A stretch of DNA of 64,000 nt from Curtobacterium flaccumfaciens (GCF_013359815.1 NZ_JABMCF010000040.1:248001-312000), one strand, 5' to 3'; positions 24,750-33,816 are shown, numbered from the stretch's first letter. A program made the numbers and translations. The notes: generated by a model not told the origin, from the letters alone.

Positions 24750-27494
24750 TCAGCTCTCGCCGCCCGCGCTGCCGGTGGTGCCGGCGGTCACGTCGTGCAG
24801 GCGGTACTTGTCGATCGCCTGCTGGACGAGCGCGCCGTCGACCTTGCCCTGGCGGGCGAGCTGCTGCAGCGTCCGCACGACGACCGAGGGGCCGTCGATG
24901 TGGAAGAAGCGGCGAGCGGCCGGACGGGTGTCCGAGAAGCCGAAGCCGTCGGCGCCGAGCGTGGCGTAGTCGGTCGGCACGAACGGACGGATCTGCTCCT
25001 GCACCAGGTGCATGAAGTCGCTCACGGCGACGACCGGACCCTCGGTGCCGAGCAGCCGCTCGGTGACGAACGGCGTGCGGGCCGGCTCGTTCGGGTTGAG
25101 GAACGCCTGCTGCTCGGCGGCCACACCGTCGCGGTACAGCTCACCCCAGCTCGTGACGCTCCAGACGTCGGCCGACACGCCCCAGTCCTCGGCGAGGAGC
25201 TGCTGCGCCTCGAGGATCCACGGCACGGCGACACCGGACGCGAGCAGCTGGGCCTTCGGGCCGTCGTGCTCGCTCGCCTTGAGCCGGTACATCCCCTTGA
25301 GGATGCCCTCGACGTCGACGCCCTCGGGCTCGGCCGGCTGCACCAGCGGCTCGTTGTAGACCGTCAGGTAGTACATGACGTTCGGGTCGGCGTGCTTCGG
25401 CGAGCCGTCCTCGTTCGTGCCGTACATGCGGTCGAGGCCGGCCTTGACGATGTGGCCGATCTCGTAGCCGTACGCCGGGTCGTACGACACGACGGCCGGG
25501 TTCGTCGTGGCGAGGAGCGGCGAGTGACCGTCCGCGTGCTGCAGGCCCTCGCCCGTCAGCGTGGTGCGGCCGGCGGTCGCGCCGATCATGAACCCACGGG
25601 TCATCTGGTCGCCGGCGGCCCAGATGGCGTCGCCGGTGCGCTGGAACCCGAACATCGAGTAGAAGACGTAGACCGGGATGAGCGGCTCGCCCTGCGTCGA
25701 GTACGAGGTACCGACCGCGGTGAAGGCCGCGAGGGCCCCCGCCTCGTTGATGCCGACGTGGATGATCTGGCCCTGCGGGCTCTCCTTGTAGGCCAAGAGG
25801 AGCTCGCGGTCGACCGACGTGTAGTGCTGGCCGTTCGGGTTGTAGATCTTCGCCGACGGGAAGTAGGCGTCCATGCCGAAGGTGCGTGCTTCGTCCGGGA
25901 TGATCGGGACCACGCGGTCGCCGAAGTCGGGCGAGCGCAGCAGGTCCTTCAGCAGGCGTGCGAACGCCATGGTGGTGGCGACCTCCTGCTTGCCGGAGCC
26001 CTTCTTGACGACCTGGTACTTCGAGTCGTCCGGCAGCGTGAACTGCGTGTACTTCGTGCGACGTTCCGGCACGTAGCCACCGAGCGCGCGACGACGCTCG
26101 TGCATGTACTGGATCGCCTCGTCGTCGTTGCCCGGGTGGTAGTACGGCGGCGTGTACGGGTTCTCTTCCAGCTGCGCGTCGGAGATCGGGATGCGCATCT
26201 CGTCGCGGAACTGCTTGAGGTTGTCGAGCGTGAGCTTCTTCATCTGGTGGGTCGCGTTGCGGCCCTCGAAGCTCGGGCCGAGGCCGTAGCCCTTGACCGT
26301 CTTCGCCAGGATGACGGTCGGCTGGCCCTTGTGCTCGGTCGCGGCCTTGAACGCGGCGTAGACCTTGCGGTAGTCGTGGCCACCGCGCTTGAGGTTCCAG
26401 ATCTGGTCGTCGGTGTAGTCCTTGACGAGCTCGAGCGCCTTCGGGTCGCGCCCGAAGAAGTTCTCGCGCACGTAAGCACCGTTCTCGGCCTTGTACGTCT
26501 GGTAGTCGCCGTCCGGCGTCTGGTTCATCAGGTTGAGGAGCGCGCCCTCGGTGTCGCGGGCGAGCAGGTCGTCCCACTCGCGGCCCCAGACGACCTTGAT
26601 GACGTTCCAGCCCGCACCGCGGAAGAACGCCTCGAGCTCCTGGATGATCTTGCCGTTGCCACGGACCGGACCGTCGAGTCGCTGCAGGTTGCAGTTGATG
26701 ACGAAGTTCAGGTTGTCGAGGCCGTCGTTCGCGGCGACCTGGAGCTGCCCGCGGGACTCGACCTCGTCCATCTCGCCGTCGCCCAGGAACGCCCAGACCT
26801 GCTGGTCCATGGCGTCCTTGATGCCGCGGTTCGACAGGTACTTGGCCTGCTGCGCCTGGTAGATCGCGTTGATCGGGCCGATGCCCATCGACACGGTCGG
26901 GAACTGCCAGAAGTGCGGCATGAGTCGCGGGTGCGGGTACGACGACAGGCCGCCGCCGGCGTGCGACTTCTCCTGCCGGAACCCGTCGAGCTGGTCCTCG
27001 GAGAGGCGCCCTTCCATGTACGCGCGGGCGTACATGCCGGGGGAGGCGTGGCCCTGGAAGAAGACCTGGTCGCCACCGGAAGGGTGGTCCTGCGCGCGGA
27101 AGAAGTGGTTGTAACCGACCTCGTACATCGCGGCGCTCGACGCGTACGTCGAGATGTGCCCGCCGACCCCGATGCCGGGACGCTGTGCGCGGTGCACCGT
27201 GATGGCCGCGTTCCAGCGGATCCAGCGGCGGTACCGGCGCTCCAGCTCTTCGTCGCCGGGGAACTCCGGCTCGTTCTCCGGCGCGATGGTGTTCACGTAG
27301 TCCGTCGTCGGGACCATCGGCACACCGAGGTGCAGTTCCTTGGACCGCTTGAGCAGGCTCAGCATGATCTCGCGACCGCGCTGGTGTCCGTGGGTCTGGA
27401 CCAGCCCGTCGAGGGACTCACGCCATTCGGCGGTCTCCTGCGGATCCTGGTCGTTCGCCCCGGCGCTGTACGGGTCCTGGTCGTTCACCGTCAC
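24750..27494 (-). CDS. aceE: Pyruvate dehydrogenase E1 component, homodimeric
   Basis: Thiamine-diphosphate enzyme that decarboxylates pyruvate and passes acetyl to E2 for acetyl-CoA formation. 914 aa, the usual length for the single-chain E1. Visible landmarks: [32 protein letters not shown], the ThDP motif GDGEMDE...[15 protein letters not shown], and [16 protein letters not shown]. The GTG at 27494 ([10 protein letters not shown]) has GAGG six bases upstream; GTG 27488 is an alternative. A longer upstream frame is spurious. It stands at the head of a minus-strand run into fasR and fab genes. Confidence 0.95.
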   Translation of the reverse strand: MTVNDQDPYSAGANDQDPQETAEWRESLDGLVQTHGHQRGREIMLSLLKRSKELHLGVPMVPTTDYVNTIAPENEPEFPGDEELERRYRRWIRWNAAITVHRAQRPGIGVGGHISTYASSAAMYEVGYNHFFRAQDHPSGGDQVFFQGHASPGMYARAYMEGRLSEDQLDGFRQEKSHAGGGLSSYPHPRLMPHFWQFPTVSMGIGPINAIYQAQQAKYLSNRGIKDAMDQQVWAFLGDGEMDEVESRGQLQVAANDGLDNLNFVINCNLQRLDGPVRGNGKIIQELEAFFRGAGWNVIKVVWGREWDDLLARDTEGALLNLMNQTPDGDYQTYKAENGAYVRENFFGRDPKALELVKDYTDDQIWNLKRGGHDYRKVYAAFKAATEHKGQPTVILAKTVKGYGLGPSFEGRNATHQMKKLTLDNLKQFRDEMRIPISDAQLEENPYTPPYYHPGNDDEAIQYMHERRRALGGYVPERRTKYTQFTLPDDSKYQVVKKGSGKQEVATTMAFARLLKDLLRSPDFGDRVVPIIPDEARTFGMDAYFPSAKIYNPNGQHYTSVDRELLLAYKESPQGQIIHVGINEAGALAAFTAVGTSYSTQGEPLIPVYVFYSMFGFQRTGDAIWAAGDQMTRGFMIGATAGRTTLTGEGLQHADGHSPLLATTNPAVVSYDPAYGYEIGHIVKAGLDRMYGTNEDGSPKHADPNVMYYLTVYNEPLVQPAEPEGVDVEGILKGMYRLKASEHDGPKAQLLASGVAVPWILEAQQLLAEDWGVSADVWSVTSWGELYRDGVAAEQQAFLNPNEPARTPFVTERLLGTEGPVVAVSDFMHLVQEQIRPFVPTDYATLGADGFGFSDTRPAARRFFHIDGPSVVVRTLQQLARQGKVDGALVQQAIDKYRLHDVTAGTTGSAGGES

Positions 27495-27628
27495 CCTTGA
27501 CCTCGTTCGTTCTCGTGGTGGTGGACATGGTGGCTCCGGTGGTCGGGTCGCGACCGGCTGGGGCCCCGTCCACTCTAGGCCCCAGGACCGACGCTGATGC
27601 TGATGGTGACGTGCAGGTGGACGGGTGC

Positions 27629-27656
27629 TTGCATTCGCGTGTCGTCGGCGTAGCAT
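27629..27656 (+). promoter_or_regulatory. Promoter of the peroxiredoxin gene
   Basis: TTGCAT, 16-base spacer, TAGCAT. Transcription would start near 27663, about 70 bases before the start codon. The 240-base gap also has to hold the divergent aceE promoter, for which I see only a weak candidate (TAGAGT on the minus strand at 27572-27577). Confidence 0.6.
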
Positions 27657-27735
27657 GGCCGATCGTGCACACGCGATCCGCGGCGCACGGACCCGACGGG
27701 CACACCCCACGCCCGAGGAAGAAGCACACGTAGCG

Positions 27736-28224
27736 ATGGCACTGGAGATCGGCTCACTCGCGCCGGACTTCGAGCTCCCGAACCAGTTCGGTGAGCACGT
27801 CCGACTCAGCGACTTCCGCGGCAACCGCCCGGTCGCACTCGTCTTCTTCCCGCTGGCGTTCTCGTCCGGGTGCACGAACGAGCTCTGCACCCTGCAGGAC
27901 AACATCACGATGTTCCAGGACCAGCGCATCGAGCTGCTCGGCATCTCGGTCGACTCGAAGGCCACGCTCCGGTCGTTCGCCGAGACGAACGGCTACGACT
28001 TCGAGCTGCTCGCCGACTTCTGGCCGCACGGCGCCGTCTCGAAGGAGTACGGCGTGTTCCTCGAGAACAAGGGCTTCGCCACCCGCGCGACCTTCGTCAT
28101 CGACGTGCAGGGCCGCATCAAGGCCTCGATCATCACCGAGCCCGGCCTGCAGCGCGACGTCGCCGAGTACAAGGCGGCCCTCGACCGGCTCGCCGCCTGC
28201 TCGGCACCCGTCCCCGTCGGCTAG
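27736..28224 (+). CDS. Peroxiredoxin (AhpE/BCP-like)
   Basis: Thiol peroxidase of 162 aa that reduces peroxides. A thioredoxin fold is evident ([42 protein letters not shown]). The peroxidatic Cys is Cys46 and a second Cys lies five residues on (Cys51, GCTNELC), the spacing of PrxQ/BCP two-Cys enzymes; the flanking sequence is closer to AhpE. A further Cys is near the C-terminus. The ATG lacks a well-spaced ribosome site (GAGG is 17 bases upstream). Confidence 0.88.
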   Translation: MALEIGSLAPDFELPNQFGEHVRLSDFRGNRPVALVFFPLAFSSGCTNELCTLQDNITMFQDQRIELLGISVDSKATLRSFAETNGYDFELLADFWPHGAVSKEYGVFLENKGFATRATFVIDVQGRIKASIITEPGLQRDVAEYKAALDRLAACSAPVPVG

Positions 28225-28235
28225 CGTTCCGAATC

Positions 28236-28276
28236 CCTCCTGACGGACGCGTCCGCGTCGACGGTCGGACAGGAGG
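28236..28276 (+). promoter_or_regulatory. Dyad whose 3' arm is the ribosome site of the next gene
   Basis: CCTCCTG (28236-28242) can pair with CAGGAGG (28270-28276). The second arm contains the AGGAGG that precedes the GTG start at 28281. A 10-base palindrome GGACGCGTCC lies in the loop. Confidence 0.4.
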
Positions 28277-28280
28277 CCCG

Positions 28281-29207
28281 GTGCACGCCATCGACACCGA
28301 CCCGCGTGGTCACGAGGTCACCGCTGATGCCTACGCCCCGTACCCGGTGCGCGTCACGCCCGGCGCCTGGGGGCTGACCCGCACGGTCGTGGAGGCCCCG
28401 ACCGGACCCGTCGTGGTGCACCACCGCTCCGGCCCGGACCCGCTCCTCCTGCTGCACGGCGTCGCCGGCTCCTGGTCGACGTGGACACCGTTGCTGCGCG
28501 CCGCGGACGGGATCGGGGACCGCGGGCTGGTGCTCGTCGACCTGCCCGGCTGGGGGTCCTCGCCCGCTCCGGACGGTCCGCTCGGGCTCGACGCCGTCAC
28601 GGGTGCCGTGTCTGCCGTCCTCGGCGCGCTGGGTCTCGGCGCGGTCGACGTGGTCGGGCACTCCATGGGAGCGTTCGCCGGGTTGCACCTGGCGGTGGTG
28701 GCGCCCGAGCGGGTGCGGTCGCTCGCCCTGGTGTCCGGCACCACGGTCGCGACCGCCGGTGCGGCTCGGCACCCGATGCGGGCGCTCGGCACCCTGCCGG
28801 CGTTCACCCTGCTGCGCGCGGGCCTGACGGTGACCGGTGGCGCCGCTCGTCCGCTGCTCCGGGGGATCGCGCGGATCGGTCTGTTGCCGCTCGTTGCGGC
28901 GCCGGTGTTCACGCACGTGCAACGCCTGGACCCGAGCGTGCTCGAGGCCTTCGTCGAGGAGCTCCGGCCGGAGCAGTTCACGGAGGCGGCACGGTCGGCG
29001 GCGGCGTACGACGTCGACCGGTGGCGTTCGATCACCTGCCCGGTGACGGCGATCGCCGGGCGCGACGACGTGTTCGCCCGCGTCTCGGACCTCGAGGCGC
29101 TGCGGGCGCTCGTGCCGCAGGTCCGGACGGTGCTGCTCGACGACTGCGGGCACTTCGCCCACGTCGAGCGTCCCGACGCCGTCGCGCGGGAGCTCGGCCT
29201 GCGCTGA
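28281..29207 (+). CDS. Alpha/beta-fold hydrolase
   Basis: 308 aa. Oxyanion segment LLLHGVAGSW at about 57-66, nucleophile elbow VGHSMG with Ser128, and catalytic His in LLDDCGHFAHVERPDAV; the acid is likely in AGRDDVF. This is the layout of small esterases, lipases and haloperoxidase-like hydrolases; substrate not predictable. The GTG start has AGGAGG at a short 4-base spacing. It converges on the carrier-protein operon with a 15-base gap. Confidence 0.85.
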   Translation: MHAIDTDPRGHEVTADAYAPYPVRVTPGAWGLTRTVVEAPTGPVVVHHRSGPDPLLLLHGVAGSWSTWTPLLRAADGIGDRGLVLVDLPGWGSSPAPDGPLGLDAVTGAVSAVLGALGLGAVDVVGHSMGAFAGLHLAVVAPERVRSLALVSGTTVATAGAARHPMRALGTLPAFTLLRAGLTVTGGAARPLLRGIARIGLLPLVAAPVFTHVQRLDPSVLEAFVEELRPEQFTEAARSAAAYDVDRWRSITCPVTAIAGRDDVFARVSDLEALRALVPQVRTVLLDDCGHFAHVERPDAVARELGLR

Positions 29208-29222
29208 GCCGGTCGGGCCGCG

Positions 29223-30809
29223 TCAGGTGTGGACGGGGAACGTCGCCGCGACGCGGGAGCGCACCTCGGCGACGACGGCCTCGCGCATCGTCGGGGAGAA
29301 CAGCGCGTGGTCGCCGTCCTCGACGCGGACGACGGACACCGAGCCGCGACGGTCGTCACCGGGCCAGCGCCGGACGGCCTTCTGCCCACCGAGCCGGTCG
29401 AACAGGGCGGCGTCCTCGGGAGCGACGATCACGACGACGTCGGTGCCGTGCTCGACGAGCGGGCGGACGTGGCCGACGACGCCGCCCATCCGGTCGCGGC
29501 GGGCGATCCGGTCGCGGACGGCCTTCGGCACGAACCGGTTGTAGCGTTCACGCACCCACATCCGTGCGGGCGACGGGGCGTCGATCGCCCGGACCCCGTC
29601 GGCGTACGAGCCGGGCTCGGCCGGGACGCGCCGGTAGTCGTTCGGGCTGATCTCGACGACCAGGCGCGGGGCCTCCTCGACGGCGCGGCCCGCGACCCAG
29701 GCGCCGGCGCACATGCCGACGAGCACGAGCCGGTCCGAGGGTGTGGCGAGTGCGGTGACGACGGCGGACTGGTCCTCCACCCACTCCTGCGCGAACAGGA
29801 AGCTCCGCTCGTCCTCGTGCACGCCGGTGCTCTCGCCGGTGGCACGACGGTCGACCCGGACGACCCGGGCGCCGTCGCGGGCGAGGGCGCGGGCGAGTTC
29901 GACCTGGTAGTCCGTGGCACCCACCCGGTGTTCGGCGCCGCCGCTGTGGAGCACGACGACGGGGGCGTCGTGGTGCTGGGCGGACGAGACGGTCTCGATC
30001 CCGAACAGGCCCTGATCGCCGAGGTGGACGATCCGCTCCGACACGCGGCCGTCGACGTCGAGGACCTCGTCGAGGACGGGCGTGCGGACGGGCACCGCCG
30101 TCTCGGGCGCCCAGGTGTCGAGCCAGGCCACGACGGTGTCGACGGCGGCTCCGGGGATGCGGGCGTGGATGCTCGTGCCGTCGAGGAGCTCGGCGCTGCC
30201 GGTGACCTCGGTCACCTCGACGCCACCGAGGTGCTTCGGCGGCCGAGCACCCGGACGGACGAGCGCGACGGTGGGCCCGGTGCGCGGGGCGAAGGCGAGG
30301 TCCGCGAGTGCGGCGGCCTCGTCCGGCTCGACGTCGAACCCGATCAGGCTCTCGACGCCGTCGACCACGCGGTCGGCGCCGATCGTGATGGTCGCGAGGG
30401 CGCGCTGCCGGCGGAGCCAGCCCTTGCCCGATGCCGAGGCGTCCCAGACGACGAGGCCGTCGGTGTCCGCGGCCGCGTTCGCCGCGACGAGGGCCGCCGA
30501 GGCCAGCCCGACGAAGGCGACGTGCTGCACCCCCGTCGTGCGGAGCACGGCGGCGGCGTGGCGTGCGGACCGGACCTGCGCGTCGGGCGCGGTGTCGGGT
30601 GCGCCGTCACCACGTCCGGACGGGTCGTAGCGCACCGAGGCGATGCCACGGGCCTCCAGGCGGTCGGCCAGCAGACGGAGCGTGCGGTACGCGATGACGC
30701 CCTCCTGCCCGAGCGGCGGGCAGATGACGACGCCGGCGCGCGCGGCGGCGGGGAGCTGGACCGCGGCGCGGATCGCCGGCGATCCGGACCAGCCGTGCAG
30801 CGTGGTCAC
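29223..30809 (-). CDS. Tandem double alpha/beta-hydrolase with altered nucleophile elbows
   Basis: A 528-aa protein made of two alpha/beta-hydrolase-like halves (about 1-240 and 255-528). In the first half the elbow reads GLASA at 101-105, with Ala where the Ser nucleophile should be. In the second it reads GMCAG at 365-369, giving a Cys367 nucleophile, with VRVDRRATGES before it and a candidate catalytic His in EDGDHALFSP near the end. The first half may be structural and the second active. Its start overlaps the aminoacyl-ligase stop (GTGA), so it belongs to the carrier-protein operon; release or transfer of the thioester-bound product is the obvious role, but this is inference. Confidence 0.75.
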   Translation of the reverse strand: MTTLHGWSGSPAIRAAVQLPAAARAGVVICPPLGQEGVIAYRTLRLLADRLEARGIASVRYDPSGRGDGAPDTAPDAQVRSARHAAAVLRTTGVQHVAFVGLASAALVAANAAADTDGLVVWDASASGKGWLRRQRALATITIGADRVVDGVESLIGFDVEPDEAAALADLAFAPRTGPTVALVRPGARPPKHLGGVEVTEVTGSAELLDGTSIHARIPGAAVDTVVAWLDTWAPETAVPVRTPVLDEVLDVDGRVSERIVHLGDQGLFGIETVSSAQHHDAPVVVLHSGGAEHRVGATDYQVELARALARDGARVVRVDRRATGESTGVHEDERSFLFAQEWVEDQSAVVTALATPSDRLVLVGMCAGAWVAGRAVEEAPRLVVEISPNDYRRVPAEPGSYADGVRAIDAPSPARMWVRERYNRFVPKAVRDRIARRDRMGGVVGHVRPLVEHGTDVVVIVAPEDAALFDRLGGQKAVRRWPGDDRRGSVSVVRVEDGDHALFSPTMREAVVAEVRSRVAATFPVHT

Positions 30810-31786
30810 AGGGCGAGGGCGGCGCGGGCGGACGCCGGCCAGGCGTCGAGGTCCGTGCCGTGGGCGGCGAACAGGGCGATGGTGATGCGTTCCAGGCCGA
30901 ACGCGATGCAGGCGCTGTGCGCGACCTGGCCGTCCTCGGTGCGGAGGCTGAACGAGGTGCCGAAGTGGTCCTCGTGCAGGTTCGCGGAGCTGATCGCGGT
31001 GGCGTCGTGGTCGGGGCCGTAGACCTTCGTCACGAACTCGAACTTGAGCGCCTGCTCGACCTGGTTGCGGGCGAGCATCTGCCCGACGCGGCCGAAGAAG
31101 GGGTCGTTGGCGGGGACGACGTCGATCTCGAGCCCGAACGACTCGAGCAGCGCGCGCATCACCGGGATGCTGCCGTCGCGGTGGGCCGCTGCGGACGCGG
31201 GGGTGCCGACGTGCACGAACTCGTGCATGTGGAAGGCCTGCAGGCGCATCGGGTCGAGCGAGGGTTCACGGCGGAAGGAGTCGCCGAGGACGTCGAAGAA
31301 CCGGCCCTGCTGCGGCACGGTGTCGCCGATCAGGCCGTAGACCGGGTGGCAGACCGCGGGGGTGAGCATGAGGTCGGCCGGCTCGAGGAACCCCTCCCAG
31401 CGCTCACCGCGCTCGCGGGCGGCGAGCAGTGCGCGGTGGGTGCGGTCGTCGCCGGTGAACCCGGAGATCGACGCGGCGAGGTCCGGGAACGACGCGATGT
31501 AGTCGGTGCGCTCGAACGACGCGAGCGGCTCGACCGGCGGGAAGCGCAGGACCTCGGCGCCGAGGTGCTGCTGGCTGCGGACCGCTGCGGCGTCGACCGC
31601 GGCGTACACGCGCTCGAAGACCCCGGTGCGGCCGTAGAGGCCGGGCGTGCCGAGGTCGAGGAGGACGCCGTCGGTGAGCAGGCGGGCGCGGAGGGCGGCG
31701 CGGGCGGCGTCGAGCGCGGCGGCGTCGGCGGCGGTGTCCGCGGTGGTGGTGTCGGTGGTGTGCGTGGTGGTGTCCGTGATCGTCAC
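30806..31786 (-). CDS. Amino acid:[carrier protein] ligase (seryl-tRNA-synthetase-like)
   Basis: Class II synthetase catalytic core that activates an amino acid with ATP and loads it on the phosphopantetheine of a carrier protein instead of tRNA. 326 aa, no tRNA-binding arm. After a Thr/Asp/Ala-rich N-terminal tail the zinc-site residues are all visible: Cys146 (LTPAVCHPVY), Glu189 (AFHMHEFVHVG), Cys293 (AHSACIAFG). Motif 3 is GLERITIALF with Arg300, and RVGQMLARNQVEQALKFEF is characteristic. Described rhizobial homologues prefer glycine or alanine; specificity here is unknown. It lies between a flavoprotein and a hydrolase gene with 4-base overlaps, and its carrier partner is two genes upstream. 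Confidence 0.88.
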   Translation of the reverse strand: MTITDTTTHTTDTTTADTAADAAALDAARAALRARLLTDGVLLDLGTPGLYGRTGVFERVYAAVDAAAVRSQQHLGAEVLRFPPVEPLASFERTDYIASFPDLAASISGFTGDDRTHRALLAARERGERWEGFLEPADLMLTPAVCHPVYGLIGDTVPQQGRFFDVLGDSFRREPSLDPMRLQAFHMHEFVHVGTPASAAAHRDGSIPVMRALLESFGLEIDVVPANDPFFGRVGQMLARNQVEQALKFEFVTKVYGPDHDATAISSANLHEDHFGTSFSLRTEDGQVAHSACIAFGLERITIALFAAHGTDLDAWPASARAALAL

Positions 31787-32958
31787 AGGATCACTCCCGT
31801 CATGATGGCCAGGTCGGCGTCGTTCTTGAGGAGACGGTCGTTGCTCACCATGACGGCGGCACCGTGGGCGTCTCGGAGGTGTCGGGCGATGCTCATCGGA
31901 CCCGAGGCGGCGTAGCCGGCGATCCCGACGATGCGCAGCGCCTTCGTGACGATGTCGGTGACGCGCTCGGACGCACCGATCTTCAGGGCGTTGGCGGCGA
32001 GGGCGTACGCGCTCGAGGCCAGCACGTCCGGGTCGTCGGCGGCCGCGTCGAACCGTTCGGCGGCGTGTCGCACCGAGTCGGCGAGGGCCTGCAGGTCGAC
32101 CAGGAGCTCGGCGAGCCGGAGAGCACCGGGCGGGGTCGTCCCGACGGCGGCGCGGGCCTGCTTGCGGACGGCGCTGCGGGCACGTTCGGCGGACGAGACC
32201 GCGATGCCGAGCCAGACCGAGGCCCAGAGCACGTGCGACACCGGCAGGACCGTCTGGGCGGAGATCGCGGCGTAGTCGTCGCGGAACACCCGGTCGGTCG
32301 TCGTCTCGGTGTCGAGGATCCACCCGTTGCTGCACGTGCCGCGGAGCCCCATGGTGTCCCAGGTGGACGTCTGCGACAGGACCATCGTGTCGGTGCGGCA
32401 GATGAGCAGTCGCTGGTCCGACGCCGGGGCGTCGGGGTCGCGACGGGCGGTGACGAACACCGCGTCGGCCTCGGTGGCGTACGAGATCACCGGCGCGTCC
32501 TTGCGCAGGCGGATCCGGCCGTCGTCGGTCGGCTCGATGGAACACGTGGACCGCCGGGCGTCGCCGCCGACGCCGCGCTCGGTGGTGGCGGACGCGACGA
32601 GTGCCCCACCCCGGACGGCCTCGATCGTCTCGAGCACGCCGGCGCCGTCGCCGCCGTGCCGCCAGAGCGCCATGACCTGGCCCTGGTGCATCGCGAACAC
32701 CATGCCGGTCGCGGCGCAGGCCCGGCCGAGTTCGGTCGCGATCGCGGAGAGCTCCGCCACGGAGGCACCCTCGCCACCGTGCTCGGTCGGCACCGCTGCC
32801 GCGAGCAGGCCGTACTCCCGCATCGCGGCGATGGCCTCGCGCGGGGGTCGGGCGTCGCGGTCGACCTCGTCGGCGAACTGCGCGGCGACCTCGGCGACCG
32901 CGCTCGCACGCTCGGCGAAGCGGTCGACGACCGATGGTGCCGGCAGGACCAGGGTCAC
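31783..32958 (-). CDS. Acyl-CoA-dehydrogenase-like flavoprotein
   Basis: 391 aa with the three-domain ACAD layout: N-terminal helices (LLAAAVPTEHGGEGAS), a middle beta-domain (SATTERGVGG, TWDTMGLRGTCSNGW) and a C-terminal helical FAD domain (GIAGYAASGPMSIARHLRDAHGAAVMVSNDRLLKND). The usual YEG-type catalytic Glu is absent at the C-terminus, as in the monooxygenase-like and carrier-specific branches. Co-translation with a carrier protein and an aminoacyl ligase suggests it acts on an aminoacyl thioester bound to the carrier, by analogy with prolyl-carrier oxidases. Both ends overlap neighbours by 4 bases. Confidence 0.82.
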   Translation of the reverse strand: MTLVLPAPSVVDRFAERASAVAEVAAQFADEVDRDARPPREAIAAMREYGLLAAAVPTEHGGEGASVAELSAIATELGRACAATGMVFAMHQGQVMALWRHGGDGAGVLETIEAVRGGALVASATTERGVGGDARRSTCSIEPTDDGRIRLRKDAPVISYATEADAVFVTARRDPDAPASDQRLLICRTDTMVLSQTSTWDTMGLRGTCSNGWILDTETTTDRVFRDDYAAISAQTVLPVSHVLWASVWLGIAVSSAERARSAVRKQARAAVGTTPPGALRLAELLVDLQALADSVRHAAERFDAAADDPDVLASSAYALAANALKIGASERVTDIVTKALRIVGIAGYAASGPMSIARHLRDAHGAAVMVSNDRLLKNDADLAIMTGVIL

Positions 32959-33254
32959 GAGGCGAGCTCCGCGGCGAGCTCCGCCGCGGCGACGATCGAC
33001 TCGACGGTCGCGAAGGTGGACCGGTTCAGCACGGAGTCGGGGAACTCGACGTCGAGGTCCGACTCCACCGCGAGCATCACGTTGACGGTGGCGTGCGAGG
33101 TCAGGCCGAGGGCGTAGAGGTCGGCGATCGACGCGACGTCCCACGCGTCGACCGTCAGCCGGCCGTGCTCGGCGAGGGCGCGACGGACGGCCCGGTCGGT
33201 GGCCGGGTCGGCGATCGTCGCGGTGGTGCTGGAGGGGTTCGGGTCCTGTTCCAT
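32955..33254 (-). CDS. Dedicated carrier protein partner of the aminoacyl ligase
   Basis: 99-aa acyl/aminoacyl carrier protein distinct from the FAS carrier at 21 kb. The phosphopantetheine site is Ser53 in YALGLTSHATVNVMLAVE, followed by the partner-type sequence DVEFPDSVLNRSTF. The N-terminus has ~20 extra disordered residues. The start at 33254 has no good ribosome site; a TACGGT box is close upstream and two direct repeats lie at 33283-33314. Its stop overlaps the flavoprotein start. Confidence 0.88.
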   Translation of the reverse strand: MEQDPNPSSTTATIADPATDRAVRRALAEHGRLTVDAWDVASIADLYALGLTSHATVNVMLAVESDLDVEFPDSVLNRSTFATVESIVAAAELAAELAS

Positions 33255-33282
33255 GACTGCAACCGTAAAGAGGAACGGCGCT

Positions 33283-33314
33283 CGGGAAACCGCCGTGCCG
33301 GTGCGGGAAACCGC
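33283..33314 (-). promoter_or_regulatory. Pair of direct repeats 21 bp apart upstream of the carrier gene
   Basis: CGGGAAACCGC occurs at 33283-33293 and 33304-33314, a centre distance of exactly two helical turns, 29-60 bases before the carrier start codon. The second copy is also part of a GGTGCGG-GAAA-CCGCACC hairpin (33300-33317). Likely an operator for the downstream operon. Confidence 0.5.
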
Positions 33315-33335
33315 ACCCCTGTCCGGAGCGCCGGG

Positions 33336-33710
33336 TCAGCGCTCCGAGAGGGCCACCGCCGTCGCCACCGCGAGCCCCCGTTCGTGTGCCAACGAGACCG
33401 CGATCGGGCCGCACCCGATCGACTCCGCCAAGGCCGCGGCCGCCCCGGACAGCTCGACCGTGGGGGCGCCGCCGGCGTCGAGCACGACGGCGACGTCACG
33501 CAGCGGGATCGCCTGGTCCGGAGCCGGCCGGAGCAGTTTCACGACGGCCTCCTTGCCCGCGAACCGGGCAGCCAGGCGCTCCGGGTCGTCGCCGGTGTCG
33601 GTGCGCTCCCGCAGGGTGAACACCCGGTCCAGGTACCGCTCGCCGTGCGCCGTCAGGGCGTCGACGACGTCCTCGACCGCTGCGAGGTCGGTGCCGGTGC
33701 GGATGGTCAT
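33336..33710 (-). CDS. 4'-phosphopantetheinyl transferase, AcpS type
   Basis: 124-aa AcpS-like enzyme that converts an apo carrier protein to the holo form using CoA. Metal-site Asp8 is in IRTGTDLAAVEDV, and the second motif is ARFAGKEAVVKLL with Glu54 and the Lys residues. It lies 81 bases upstream of the carrier gene on the same strand, so a dedicated pair is likely. The ATG at 33710 has no ribosome site; a TAGCCT box lies 10 bases upstream, so the mRNA may be leaderless. Confidence 0.85.
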   Translation of the reverse strand: MTIRTGTDLAAVEDVVDALTAHGERYLDRVFTLRERTDTGDDPERLAARFAGKEAVVKLLRPAPDQAIPLRDVAVVLDAGGAPTVELSGAAAALAESIGCGPIAVSLAHERGLAVATAVALSER

Positions 33711-33743
33711 CACGAGGAGCAGGCTACGCACCGGTTGTCCACA

Positions 33744-33788
33744 GTGCATGCCCTGACCGGCATGGGGCACGCCGGGGGTTCGTATGAT
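33744..33788. promoter_or_regulatory. Divergent control region with dyad and -10 box
   Basis: CATGCC (33747-33752) and GGCATG (33759-33764) form a dyad with flanking GTGC/GCAC. TATGAT at 33783-33788 is a consensus -10 for the plus-strand nitroreductase gene, starting transcription near 33795. The dyad lies between the two divergent operons and could control both. Confidence 0.5.
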
Positions 33789-33816
33789 CGTCGCCAGGGA
33801 CCACCGAGGGGGAACG

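Noticed and set aside
27498..27965. N-terminal extension of aceE by ~157 codons
   Set aside because: The extension overlaps the divergent peroxiredoxin gene and its promoter; the GTG at 27494 has a well-spaced GAGG and gives the normal protein length.
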